Below the pieces are notes generated by a model. The model ran no database searches. It was given only the letters and a program-made list of their open reading frames with translations, and was not told the origin of the DNA. The position numbers were made by a program, and so were the translations under genes. From an uncultured Gelidibacter sp. (GTDB taxonomy: Bacteria; Bacteroidota; Bacteroidia; Flavobacteriales; Flavobacteriaceae), in contig NZ_CANMTE010000002.1 of NCBI RefSeq assembly GCF_947500795.1, forward strand, positions 186,001-250,000: a stretch of DNA of 64,000 nucleotides. The letters are read 5' to 3'. Positions 52,478-62,005 of the stretch are shown here, piece after piece. The first letter of the stretch is position 1, and each line of letters begins with the position of its first letter.

Positions 52478-53989
52478 ATGACTGATCAAGTTCGTGTGCG
52501 TTTTGCACCAAGTCCAACAGGGCCACTTCATATTGGTGGTCTCCGTACCGCATTATTCAACTATTTATTTGCCAAAAAACATAATGGTACCTTTGTATTG
52601 AGAATTGAAGATACAGACCAAAACCGTTATGTTGAAGGTGCTGAACAGTATATTATTGACGCTTTAAACTGGTGCAATATTCCTTATGATGAAGGTCCAG
52701 GTAAGAACGAAAAACTTGGTCCTTACAGACAAAGCGAGCGCAAGCATATGTATAAAGAATACGCTGAACAATTAATTGCTTCGGGTAATGCTTACTATGC
52801 GTTTGACACTGCTGAGAGCTTGGAACACCATAGAAAAGATCATGAATCAAAAGGGAAAACCTTTATTTATAACTGGCATAATAGAAATTTACTATTGAAT
52901 TCCATTTCATTATCTGCTGAGGAAACTCAAAAAAAATTAGATAATGGAGAAGATTACGTCATCCGATTTAAATCGCCACAAGACCAAACTTTACAATTAA
53001 CGGATATTGTTAGAGGTGATATTAGCATTGATACGAATATCTTAGATGATAAAGTTTTATTTAAAAGTGATGGGATGCCAACCTACCATTTAGCGAATAT
53101 TGTTGATGACCATTTGATGGAAATTACGCACGTTATTCGTGGTGAAGAATGGTTGCCTTCCCTAGCCTTGCATTTTCAATTGTATGATGCATTTGGATGG
53201 GACAGGCCTCAATTTGCGCATTTACCATTATTGCTTAAACCTACCGGAAAAGGAAAGTTAAGCAAGCGTGATGGCGATAAATTAGGATTCCCAGTATTTC
53301 CTTTAGAATGGCAAGATCCTGAATCTAATGATGTTTCACGTGGATACAGAGAAGACGGCTACTTTAATGATGCCTTGGTTAACTTTTTAGCATTTTTAGG
53401 ATGGAATCCAGGTACGGAACAAGAGTTATTCTCAATGGAAGAGCTTACCCAAGCTTTTGAATTGGAACGCGTCCACAAATCTGGAGCACGTTTTGATCCT
53501 GATAAAATTAAATGGTTCAATCATCAGTACATGCAAATGCAAAATGATGATGAATTAGCGGAAGCTTTTAAAAATAGTACACCACAATTAGCATCCATTG
53601 ATGTAAATTATGTGGCTTTGGTAGTGGGCATGATTAAAGAACGCGCCACGTTTATCTCTGATTTTTGGGATTTATCGTCCTTCCTTTTTGAAGCTCCCAC
53701 AAGTTATGATGAAAAAGCATTTGCTAAAATCATGAATGACGATACCCGAGAACTGATGAATGAATTGGTTCAAATTATCAATCACAGTTCAGATTTTACG
53801 GTTGATAACATTCAGGCTGATGTGAAAGCATGGATTGGTGAAAAAGGTGTCGGCTTCGGTAAAGTGATGCAACCCTTAAGATTAGCGCTAGTTGGTGCGA
53901 TGCAAGGTCCTGATGTGTTTGAAATCATCTTTATGATTGGAAAAGCAGAAACCGCACAACGTATTGAAAAATTGGTTCAGACCATATAA
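52478..53989 (+). CDS. gltX: Glutamate--tRNA ligase
   Basis: VRFAPSPTGPLHIGGLRTALFNYLFA, KLSKRDGDK. Confidence 0.98.
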   Translation: MTDQVRVRFAPSPTGPLHIGGLRTALFNYLFAKKHNGTFVLRIEDTDQNRYVEGAEQYIIDALNWCNIPYDEGPGKNEKLGPYRQSERKHMYKEYAEQLIASGNAYYAFDTAESLEHHRKDHESKGKTFIYNWHNRNLLLNSISLSAEETQKKLDNGEDYVIRFKSPQDQTLQLTDIVRGDISIDTNILDDKVLFKSDGMPTYHLANIVDDHLMEITHVIRGEEWLPSLALHFQLYDAFGWDRPQFAHLPLLLKPTGKGKLSKRDGDKLGFPVFPLEWQDPESNDVSRGYREDGYFNDALVNFLAFLGWNPGTEQELFSMEELTQAFELERVHKSGARFDPDKIKWFNHQYMQMQNDDELAEAFKNSTPQLASIDVNYVALVVGMIKERATFISDFWDLSSFLFEAPTSYDEKAFAKIMNDDTRELMNELVQIINHSSDFTVDNIQADVKAWIGEKGVGFGKVMQPLRLALVGAMQGPDVFEIIFMIGKAETAQRIEKLVQTI

Positions 53990-54006
53990 TTCAAAAGGTT
54001 TAATAT

Positions 54007-54047
54007 AAAAAGGCTTAGTTTTCAATAGGTGAAACTAAGCCTTTTTA
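54007..54047 (+). terminator. Rho-independent terminator of gltX
   Basis: AAAAAGGCTTAGTTT...AAACTAAGCCTTTTT. Confidence 0.88.
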
Positions 54048-54081
54048 CATTCTAGGAACGGTAAATTTTTACTCTAAATAA

Positions 54082-54759
54082 TTAAAATGTGATGATCGCC
54101 GTTAACGCAAGCATGCTCTGATTCCCTTTAAACTTACTCTTGTTTGTTTCTCCAGCAAAGTTTTCATTATTCAGCTGATTCAAAATATTGGTAAATCCGT
54201 ACATATATTGTCCTCTCAATTTAAACGACGGAAAACCAGCAGAAACACCAATGGCACCGTTCACATTAAAAGGAGAAATCTTATAAATATCCTTTGCCGT
54301 AACGCGGCTATAATTTTCAATAATATAATTCTCCTGATCTTTATTTTTCACCTCTAAATCGCCATTATATTGAATCATAGGGCCCAAATCAATGGTAACA
54401 TACTCTTTTACAACCTTAACATGAACCAAAAATGCCACTTGCGCGGTCAACATCGTAAAATCAACTTCCTCTGGAGCCTCTAAAAGTGTCGGTTTGGCCA
54501 TTATACCAAGTCTGTTTTCAGTCAATTGAATGTTATAACTTACCGTGTACCACTTGTGCGGCAACTCCACACTTGCAGTAAGTCCGCCAATCCAACCTTG
54601 ACCACTCTTAGTAATAAAATTATCTGTTTTTATATCAAACTGTGTAATACCACCATAAAGACCGAGCGTATTTCGTGTTCTTACAGTTTGTTGTGAATAC
54701 GAATGTGTAACAGAAGCTACACTTAAGACGACTAATAAAATAATTAGTTTATTTTTCAT
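54082..54759 (-). CDS. Outer-membrane beta-barrel protein
   Basis: Signal peptide (MKNKLIILLVVLSVASVTHSYSQ), alternating amphipathic strands, terminal ALTAIITF. Confidence 0.8.
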   Translation of the reverse strand: MKNKLIILLVVLSVASVTHSYSQQTVRTRNTLGLYGGITQFDIKTDNFITKSGQGWIGGLTASVELPHKWYTVSYNIQLTENRLGIMAKPTLLEAPEEVDFTMLTAQVAFLVHVKVVKEYVTIDLGPMIQYNGDLEVKNKDQENYIIENYSRVTAKDIYKISPFNVNGAIGVSAGFPSFKLRGQYMYGFTNILNQLNNENFAGETNKSKFKGNQSMLALTAIITF

Positions 54760-54928
54760 AAGAATTGAGATGTTTCGTGAGACAAATTTCGATATTTTTT
54801 TTAATAAATTCCTCAATTCATTGAAAAACAATTAGTCTGACACTTAGCTTTTTGAAGAAAATGCATGTTTCAGGATAATTATAGTTTAATTTAGTATTTT
54901 ACATAGTCTAACCCTTAAAACTCCTTTT

Positions 54929-55864
54929 ATGTTTGCTCTTCCGATTATTGCTGTTATTATTTTTGTCATAGTCATTTCTGCTTTTTTTACCGTGAAGCAA
55001 CAGTCTGCTGCCATTATTGAACGTTTTGGTAAATTTCAAGTCATTCGACATTCGGGATTACAAATGAAAATTCCAATTATTGATCGTGTGGCAGGTAGAA
55101 TGAGCCTGAAAATTCAACAATTGGATGTAATTGTTGAAACAAAAACCTTGGATGATGTTTTCGTGCGATTAAAAATTTCTGTTCAATTTAAAGTGATTTC
55201 AGAAAAAGTATATGATGCCTTTTACAAACTGGATTATGCACACGATCAAATTACCAGTTATGTGTTTGATGTGGTACGTGCAGAAGTTCCTAAAATGAAA
55301 TTGGACGACGTTTTTGTTAAGAAAGATGATATTGCTATCGCCGTTAAAACGGAATTGAATGATGCGATGTCAGATTACGGTTATGACATCATTAAAACGC
55401 TTGTAACAGACATTGATCCGGATGCACAGGTAAAAGCTGCCATGAACAGAATTAATGCGTCTGAGCGCGAGAAAATAGCGGCTCAATTTGAAGGTGATGC
55501 TGCGCGTATTTTAATTGTAGAACGTGCAAAAGCGGAAGCAGAAAGCAAACGTTTACAAGGTCAGGGTATTGCTGATCAGCGTCGTGAAATTGCACGTGGT
55601 TTAGAGGAATCAGTAGAAGTACTTAATAAAGTGGGTATTAATTCTCAGGAAGCGTCTGCACTAATTGTGGTAACACAGCATTATGATACGCTTCAGTCTA
55701 TTGGTGAACATGTAAATAGTAACTTGATTTTATTACCAAATTCGCCTCAAGCTGGTAGTGATATGTTAAACAATATGGTGGCTAGTTTTACGGCAAGTAA
55801 TCAGATTGGTGAAGCCATGAAAGAAGCCAAAAACAAGAAGAAAGAAAACGATTTGAAAAAGTAA
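54929..55864 (+). CDS. SPFH/Band 7 (stomatin/prohibitin) family membrane protein
   Basis: TVKQQSAAIIERFGKFQVIRHSGLQMKIPIIDRV. Confidence 0.95.
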   Translation: MFALPIIAVIIFVIVISAFFTVKQQSAAIIERFGKFQVIRHSGLQMKIPIIDRVAGRMSLKIQQLDVIVETKTLDDVFVRLKISVQFKVISEKVYDAFYKLDYAHDQITSYVFDVVRAEVPKMKLDDVFVKKDDIAIAVKTELNDAMSDYGYDIIKTLVTDIDPDAQVKAAMNRINASEREKIAAQFEGDAARILIVERAKAEAESKRLQGQGIADQRREIARGLEESVEVLNKVGINSQEASALIVVTQHYDTLQSIGEHVNSNLILLPNSPQAGSDMLNNMVASFTASNQIGEAMKEAKNKKKENDLKK

Positions 55865-55872
55865 TCATCAAT

Positions 55873-55902
55873 AAAAAGCCCTTCAGATGTGAAGGGCTTT
55901 TT
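55873..55902 (+). terminator. Rho-independent terminator downstream of SPFH gene
   Basis: AAAAAGCCCTTC-AGATGT-GAAGGGCTTTTT. Confidence 0.92.
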
Positions 55903-56006
55903 AGTTTTTAATAGTCTCTATCCAACGCTAGATTTCTTTTAGTTGGTATTAACGCAACCAATTGTATCCTTACGCATCTTCATAGCAATACCTAAACCTA
56001 AAACAT

Positions 56007-56549
56007 ATGAGAGCAAAAATTTTATTGTTAATGATCGTCGGAATCTTATTTTCTTGTTCCAGTGATGATGACCATCAAACAAAAATTATCAACATGCGTG
56101 TGAATCATTATCAAAATACAGGAATGGGCGAAGGTTTGTTTTTAACTTTTCTTGTTCAAGAAGGAAATGCTATTGGAACAGATAATTGGACAAAATTATA
56201 TAATACCATTGAAGGTTTTGATTATAAACCAGGGAAAATTTATGATCTTTCAGTAGTGGTTGAGCAGGTTAAAAATCCGCCTCAAGATGCCAGTTCTTTA
56301 AAATATACGTTGAAAGAAATAATTTCGACTCAAGATGTAGATCCTGAAATTCTATTTGATATTGATTTAAAAACAAATGGTCAGAGTTTTGTGACAACAA
56401 ATTCAGGCTACGAACTTTTAAATCAGATTGAGATTGATTGTAATACGCTTTGCGATGCTCTCAATGCAGCCTTAGAAAATAAAGACTTCGTTGTGGGAAC
56501 TTTTAAAAGACTCCCTAATAATGACCTACAATTGGTGGAACTGAAGTAA
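56007..56549 (+). CDS. DUF4377-like lipoprotein
   Basis: Lipobox LFSCS; IEGFDYKPGKIYDLSVVVEQVKNPPQDASSLKYTLKEIIS. Confidence 0.78.
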   Translation: MRAKILLLMIVGILFSCSSDDDHQTKIINMRVNHYQNTGMGEGLFLTFLVQEGNAIGTDNWTKLYNTIEGFDYKPGKIYDLSVVVEQVKNPPQDASSLKYTLKEIISTQDVDPEILFDIDLKTNGQSFVTTNSGYELLNQIEIDCNTLCDALNAALENKDFVVGTFKRLPNNDLQLVELK

Positions 56550-56634
56550 ATTTCTTGCCAACAACGAACTGAATTACTGGCGAAATTAAATTAGGTAACA
56601 TCTCCTCTTTTGATGCTTGTATATTATCTAAAAA

Positions 56635-56684
56635 AGCGCAGTCGAAACCCGTATGATGTTGTATCAACCTGTTTCGACTGCGCT
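56635..56684. repeat. Inverted repeat AGCGCAGTCGAAAC ... GTTTCGACTGCGCT
   Basis: Perfect 14-bp arms, 22-nt spacer, shares TTCGACTGCGCT core with the atp-operon repeats. Confidence 0.8.
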
Positions 56685-56748
56685 AAATTGGACATTTTTA
56701 TGCGAATGTTGACACCCTTATAAGGATGATCAAAAAATTCAATACACT

Positions 56749-58758
56749 TTATAATGCTTTTGCCTCAGTGACCAAAGCTTCATTTTTATCATCTATTCCT
56801 GAAGCGATAAATGCCTCAATATCTTCATTACGCTCTAACCCTTGTTCCAATAACACACCAAGTGTAATCATTGTAGCAATACGCGTCCCGACTTTTTTAG
56901 CCGCGGTGTTAAACCAAGGTTGCAACTCTTCATAACTCACATTTTTTGCAAGTTCTTGAATCTCTGCTTTAGTTTTTAATTGTTTTTCTTCCGGCAGATT
57001 GGTATATTTTTTACCTAATTGCTGAATGATATCAATCGCTTTTCGTTGCGGTTGATTGTTATTTGGTTTCACTTGCTGTGGCGAATTCTTTTGCTCCGTT
57101 TTTCCAGTATTCGATTCCTTAGTCCAAGAATCACGCAAGCCGACAGTTTTATTAAATACTAAGTTTTCTGCCGTCGAATCTTTATCAACATTAAAGTATC
57201 CAATACGTTGAAATTGGTAACGGTCTCCAACTTTAGCATCTTTTAAACTCGGCTCCACATACGCCGTAATGATTTTTAAAGATTCAGGATTTATAAATTC
57301 CATAAAATCCTTATCAGGATGTGCATCTGGAGAAGGATCCATAAACAAACGATCATATTCTCTAACCTCTGCCTTTACAGCATGTTTAATAGACACCCAA
57401 TGCAAAGTTCCTTTAACTTTTATAGACGTATCTTCAGTATAGGTACAGTGAATTTCGGTGATATTCCCATGTGCATCTTTAACAACGCTTTCACCCTTAA
57501 TGATGTAAGCATTCTTTAAACGCACTTGTTTTCCGATGCTTAATCTGAAATATTTGCTGCTCGCTTCTTCCTTAAAATCATCTCTTTCAATATACAATTC
57601 TCTAGAAAAAGGCACTTTTCTAAAGCCTAAACCTTCATCTTCCTGGCTATTTTCTGCTTCCAACCACTCCTCTTTTCCTTCTGGATAATTTGTGATTACA
57701 AGTTTAACAGGATCTAAAACAGCCATCACTCGTGGCGCTGTTTTGTTCAAATCTTCTCTGATACAGAACTCTAAAAGAGCCACATCAATCACATTATCAC
57801 GTTTGGCAACCCCTACGGTTTCCACAAATTTACGGATCGCGTTTGGAGTATAACCTCTACGACGCAACCCAGAAATAGTTGGCATGCGCGGATCATCCCA
57901 ACCCGAAACAATCTTCTCTTCTACCAATTTTAACAACTTACGTTTGCTCATGATGGTATAACTCAGGTTTAAACGGGCAAATTCGCGTTGTTTTGGGCGT
58001 ATTTTGTCAGATTCAACCACTTGGTCCAAGAACCAGTCGTAAAGCTCTCTGTGAGGCTTAAATTCGAGAGAACATAAACTGTGTGTAATACTTTCCAAAT
58101 AATCACTTTCACCATGCGTCCAATCGTACATAGGGTAAATGCACCAATCGTTGCCCGTTCTGTGATGGTGTTTTTTCAATACACGATACATAATTGGGTC
58201 ACGCATTAGCATATTGGTATGCTTCATGTCAATTTTTGCACGCAATACATGAGACCCTTCTTCACATTCCCCATTCTTCATTTTTTCAAAAAGTGCCAAA
58301 TTTTCCTCTACACTTCTATTGCGATAAGGACCATCTACACCAGGTTGTGTCGGTGTTCCTTTTTGCTCCGCCATAGCTTCAGACGATTGCGAATCAACAT
58401 AAGCTTTTCCGTCCTTAATCATTTGAACAGCCCAATCATACAACTGTTGAAAATAATCAGAAGAGTACAATTCATTCGCCCAAGTATAGCCTAACCAAGA
58501 AATATCTTCTTTAATGGCATCCACATACTCTTGTTCTTCTTTTGCTGGATTGGTATCATCAAAACGTAGATTTACAGGCGCGTTATATTTTTCACCCAAA
58601 CCAAAACTGATACCAATGGCTTTGGTATGTCCGATATGCAAATACCCATTTGGTTCCGGCGGAAACCTGAACCTAAGGTCGTCTTTAGACATTCCATTAG
58701 CTAAATCTTCTTCTATAATGTGCTCTAAAAAGTTGAGCGATTTTGATTCTTCTGACAT
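56749..58758 (-). CDS. glnS: Glutamine--tRNA ligase with C-terminal GatB/YqeY-like domain
   Basis: RFPPEPNGYLHIGHTKAIGISFGL, MSKRKLLKLVEE; C-term QQLGKKYTNLPEEKQLKTKAEIQELAK. Confidence 0.97.
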   Translation of the reverse strand: MSEESKSLNFLEHIIEEDLANGMSKDDLRFRFPPEPNGYLHIGHTKAIGISFGLGEKYNAPVNLRFDDTNPAKEEQEYVDAIKEDISWLGYTWANELYSSDYFQQLYDWAVQMIKDGKAYVDSQSSEAMAEQKGTPTQPGVDGPYRNRSVEENLALFEKMKNGECEEGSHVLRAKIDMKHTNMLMRDPIMYRVLKKHHHRTGNDWCIYPMYDWTHGESDYLESITHSLCSLEFKPHRELYDWFLDQVVESDKIRPKQREFARLNLSYTIMSKRKLLKLVEEKIVSGWDDPRMPTISGLRRRGYTPNAIRKFVETVGVAKRDNVIDVALLEFCIREDLNKTAPRVMAVLDPVKLVITNYPEGKEEWLEAENSQEDEGLGFRKVPFSRELYIERDDFKEEASSKYFRLSIGKQVRLKNAYIIKGESVVKDAHGNITEIHCTYTEDTSIKVKGTLHWVSIKHAVKAEVREYDRLFMDPSPDAHPDKDFMEFINPESLKIITAYVEPSLKDAKVGDRYQFQRIGYFNVDKDSTAENLVFNKTVGLRDSWTKESNTGKTEQKNSPQQVKPNNNQPQRKAIDIIQQLGKKYTNLPEEKQLKTKAEIQELAKNVSYEELQPWFNTAAKKVGTRIATMITLGVLLEQGLERNEDIEAFIASGIDDKNEALVTEAKAL

Positions 58759-58878
58759 AGGACTCGTGCTTATTTGTTATTCTTTAGTGCATTTTTCGGC
58801 ACAATAAGAATTCTTATGCAAAATTAGGGATTTTTTTAGTTCTATAAATGGCTTATTTTTGTGGATATAAATGGAATT

Positions 58879-59241
58879 ATGGGTGTTATTAAAGTTGAAA
58901 ATATCAGGGTGTTTTCACATCATGGATGTTTAAAGGAGGAAACAAAAATAGGTAGCGATTATCGCGTCGATCTTAAAATAAAAGCCGATTTAAAACCTTC
59001 TGCAAAATCAGATAAATTGAGTGATACTGTTGATTATGTATTACTTAACAGAATCATAAAGGAAGAAATGAAGCAACCTTCCTATTTGCTAGAAACGGTT
59101 GCCAAACGTATCTTGAATCGTATTTTTGAGGAAGATCAATTGGTTACCAAAGCAACGGTTTCAGTAAGTAAAATTAATCCTCCAATTGGTGGCGATGTGG
59201 AAAAAGTGACCATTAAAATGACGGAGAAGCGAAAAAAATAG
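58879..59241 (+). CDS. folB: Dihydroneopterin aldolase
   Basis: MGVIKVENIRVFSHHGCLKEETKIGSDYRVDL, PPIGGDVEKVTI; start set at ATG 58879. Confidence 0.95.
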   Translation: MGVIKVENIRVFSHHGCLKEETKIGSDYRVDLKIKADLKPSAKSDKLSDTVDYVLLNRIIKEEMKQPSYLLETVAKRILNRIFEEDQLVTKATVSVSKINPPIGGDVEKVTIKMTEKRKK

Positions 59242-59271
59242 AACTATATAGCTTACCAAGTTTATTTTTTT

Positions 59272-59279
59272 TACATTTG
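59272..59279 (+). promoter_or_regulatory. Putative Bacteroidota -7 element TACATTTG for tRNA-Cys
   Basis: TAnnTTTG match 13 nt upstream of tRNA 5' end; no convincing -33 element. Confidence 0.45.
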
Positions 59280-59292
59280 CACTTCCAAATTT

Positions 59293-59363
59293 GGCATCAT
59301 GGCCGAGTGGCTAGGCAGAGGTCTGCAAAACCTTCTACAGCGGTTCGAATCCGCTTGATGCCT
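59293..59363 (+). tRNA. tRNA-Cys (anticodon GCA)
   Basis: GGCATCA/TGATGCC acceptor, GCC/GGC D stem, CTGCAAA anticodon loop, AGCGG-TTCGAAT-CCGCT T arm; no encoded CCA. Confidence 0.95.
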
Positions 59364-59367
59364 CAAG

Positions 59368-59398
59368 AAAACCTTCAACTAATGTTGAGGGTTTTTTT
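59368..59398 (+). terminator. Terminator of tRNA-Cys
   Basis: AACCTTCAAC-TAAT-GTTGAGGGTTTTTTT. Confidence 0.85.
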
Positions 59399-59503
59399 AT
59401 TTTAAATTTTTATCTGTTGGAACGCTGATGACGCGGATAAGTCGAATCAGAGCAGATTTTTGTATTGATTCTAAATTTTTATAAAAAATTAATTAAAGAC
59501 TAC

Positions 59504-59551
59504 AAACCTTCTACAGCGGTTCTCCCGATAGCTATCGGGACGCTTGATGCC
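59504..59551 (+). pseudogene. Duplicated 3' half of tRNA-Cys interrupted by an 18-bp palindrome
   Basis: AAACCTTCTACAGCGGTTC identical to 59328-59346, then TCCCGATAGCTATCGGGA in place of GAATC, then CGCTTGATGCC identical to 59352-59362. Confidence 0.9.
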
Positions 59552-59556
59552 TCAAG

Positions 59557-59588
59557 AAAACCTTCAACTAATGTTGAGGGTTTTTTTT
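59557..59588 (+). terminator. Duplicated copy of the tRNA-Cys terminator
   Basis: AACCTTCAACTAATGTTGAGGGTTTTTTTT. Confidence 0.85.
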
Positions 59589-59894
59589 ATTCTAAATTTT
59601 CTGTTGGAACACTGATGACGCGGATTGAGCAGATTAAAGCTGATTTCTTTGATTTGATGGTATAAGAATTCTATAAATAAAAGTATTATTTCCTATCTTA
59701 AATTTTACTCGTTTGAACGCTGATGACACAGATTGAGCAGATTACAGCTGATTTCTTTGAGTTGATGGAATGAGAAATTGATGAATGGAGTACACTTTTC
59801 TTTCTTAGTATACCCTGAATTCACCGCTGATAACGCGGATTGAACAGATTGAACTTGATATTTTTTGATTTGATGCAATGAGAAATCAAGAAAA

Positions 59895-60362
59895 CTAGCC
59901 GTTGTTGTTGATAAGTGCTATTTTTTCATTCACTTTATCCATAAACTCGTGGAGATATTCTGGAACATTTTCTTTTACTTGGTCAATTGTCCACTTATAA
60001 ACAACACCATTTTTTGAAAGTTGAATAAAGAGTCCGCCGCCATCAGCGCAATCTGGACATCCAAAAACTGTAGTGTCATCTTCCAATAATTGCTGTGGCA
60101 TATAGGTTGTCAAATCTTTTACTTGATTGAAAGAAGCTTCATCTAACTCGCGAAATTTTAAATTTTCCAATGATTGTTTATCATCGGTATTTTCATAGAG
60201 TTTAGTGTCGGTCAGCTTAAAAATTGCTACACAATTTTCACCTGCACACATGCCATAATAATGGCCGAAAATAAGATAATCTCCTGTCTTTTTAGAAATA
60301 TCATCAGAATTACAAGCTGTAAATAGAAACGTGGTCAATACTAAAATAAGTACTCTTTTCAT
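59895..60362 (-). CDS. Hypothetical lipoprotein
   Basis: Lipobox LFTACN; CAGENC and CPDC cysteines. Confidence 0.75.
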   Translation of the reverse strand: MKRVLILVLTTFLFTACNSDDISKKTGDYLIFGHYYGMCAGENCVAIFKLTDTKLYENTDDKQSLENLKFRELDEASFNQVKDLTTYMPQQLLEDDTTVFGCPDCADGGGLFIQLSKNGVVYKWTIDQVKENVPEYLHEFMDKVNEKIALINNNG

Positions 60363-60418
60363 GAGATAGGTTTCTATGTAGATGGAACTTATTGTAAATG
60401 GTTGCGTGATAACGCAAA

Positions 60419-61105
60419 CTATTCATTTTCAAAAGGATTGATTTGCTCCAATCGGTCTTTAAGCAATTCCTTTTCTTTAGGGAAAAACGCCTGAGTGAGT
60501 AATAAAACTCCAAAACCTAAAATAACTAAGGCTACAATCTTTTTCGTCTTAAAAATGAGTCGTGGGGTTAACTTATTCTTCAGCTTTTTAGCAATAAGAA
60601 TCTTAAAAAGATCAATTATAAAATACGTTACGAGGATGGTACTTAAGAATACAACTACGCCACCTTTGCTATCCGTAAATGAATTGGCAATGATGATGAA
60701 TCCTACCCATCCCACGAGCACACCAATATTTATAAAATTCAGTAAAAATCCTTTTAAAAAGAGTTTCCCATAGTTCTTTTGGAATTCCACCCTATGGTAT
60801 TCCCTGACAATGGAACGAAAGGATTTTGAAGTTTTTGTAAAGGAGATAAATCCGTAGGCGACCAAAATAACCCCTCCAAAGACCAGGAAATTAGGATCAT
60901 CCTTTATTTTATCCAATAACTTATTAGTACTTAAAAAGGCGACGGCAATGAATAAAATATCAGCAAGCATCACGCCCAAATCAAAAATAAGAGCGCTTTT
61001 AAATCCTTTTGTAGCACTCGTTTCTAAGAGTACAAAAAATACTGGCCCGATTGTAAAAGCCAGTATAATTCCAAAAGGAATAGCCGATAAAATGTCGTCA
61101 AACAT
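60419..61105 (-). CDS. LysE/RhtB-family transporter
   Basis: IPFGIILAFTIGPVFFVLLETSATKGFKSALIFDLGVMLADILFI. Confidence 0.88.
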   Translation of the reverse strand: MFDDILSAIPFGIILAFTIGPVFFVLLETSATKGFKSALIFDLGVMLADILFIAVAFLSTNKLLDKIKDDPNFLVFGGVILVAYGFISFTKTSKSFRSIVREYHRVEFQKNYGKLFLKGFLLNFINIGVLVGWVGFIIIANSFTDSKGGVVVFLSTILVTYFIIDLFKILIAKKLKNKLTPRLIFKTKKIVALVILGFGVLLLTQAFFPKEKELLKDRLEQINPFENE

Positions 61106-61228
61106 AAAACTTGTGTTTCAACAAAACTACATAAAAATTTACCTTTTAAGTAGCTTCAAGGTTTTCAAAAGCCTAACCTATACTATGTGTTTATTCATTA
61201 TCAAGCATCTACAAAATAAAGAAATTTC

Positions 61229-61903
61229 TTAATCCATAATCTTAATACGACCACCCAACACTTTACTCTCAATAACACGTTCTGGATTTCCATAAATAAA
61301 CACATCACCACCAGCACGTATTTTTATATCTGCCACTTTTGAAGCGTTGATATGCGCTTCTCCTGCAGCTCTAATAGCCACGTAACTAGATTCAGATTCC
61401 AATGTTTTACCATTAAAAATCCCGCCCGTGTTAATAGAAATATCTTGTCGCATTACTTTTCCAAAAACTTGCACATCACCACCTGTAACGGCTTTAACTT
61501 CGTTTTCGGTAACATCCAGCGTTAATTTGATAATGGCGCCTTCTTGAGCTCGTAATTCGATTTTATGCTGTTTAAAAGTGTCTTCAGAACTTACATAAGC
61601 ACCCTCATTCGCATCAATAATCGCAATATCTTTAAAATACAAGGTGACATTGGTTTTGTTACCGTCAAATTTCTCACCTAAACGCATTTTCACCTTCAGC
61701 ACCCCATTTCTATTGACCAATTCCACATCACTTTGGTTATCTCCAGAAATAATCGCTTTATTTTCATTTGCTTTTATCAAGGTCACGTTAATTAAATCGT
61801 AAACTTTTAGCTCGTCAAAATCGCCAATATTTTTTTCTATGCCTTCTTGGGCTAACGATTGTACCCCTAAAAACAGGGCCATCATCATTACTATTATTTT
61901 CAT
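61229..61903 (-). CDS. Secreted head GIN domain (DUF2807) protein
   Basis: Signal peptide; FDELKVYDLINVTLIKANENKAIISGDNQSDVELVNRNGVLKVKM. Confidence 0.88.
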   Translation of the reverse strand: MKIIVMMMALFLGVQSLAQEGIEKNIGDFDELKVYDLINVTLIKANENKAIISGDNQSDVELVNRNGVLKVKMRLGEKFDGNKTNVTLYFKDIAIIDANEGAYVSSEDTFKQHKIELRAQEGAIIKLTLDVTENEVKAVTGGDVQVFGKVMRQDISINTGGIFNGKTLESESSYVAIRAAGEAHINASKVADIKIRAGGDVFIYGNPERVIESKVLGGRIKIMD

Positions 61904-62005
61904 AATTATTTTTTTTTAAGTTATAAGCCATACATAAAAACTACCCTTAATTTACTAATTTAAAGGGAGTTGAAACTATAGCAATTGATAAATAAAACTT
62001 AAAAC

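Larger units (their letters stand above)
59421..59890 (+). repeat. Four degenerate copies of (AACGCTGATGACGCGGATTGAGCAGATTAAAGCTGATTTCTTTGATTTGATG...)
   Basis: Cores begin at 59421, 59608, 59716, 59823; last three at ~107-108-nt spacing. Confidence 0.85.

Noticed and set aside
53331-53346. TGTTTCACGTGGATAC parS-like half-site in gltX (similar ones near 40530, 40652 and 37484)
   Set aside because: Only one half matches, lies in coding sequence, explained by codon content
59465-59665. 66-aa ORF across the tRNA-Cys remnant
   Set aside because: Runs through the duplicated tRNA half, palindrome, terminator and repeat; almost certainly non-coding
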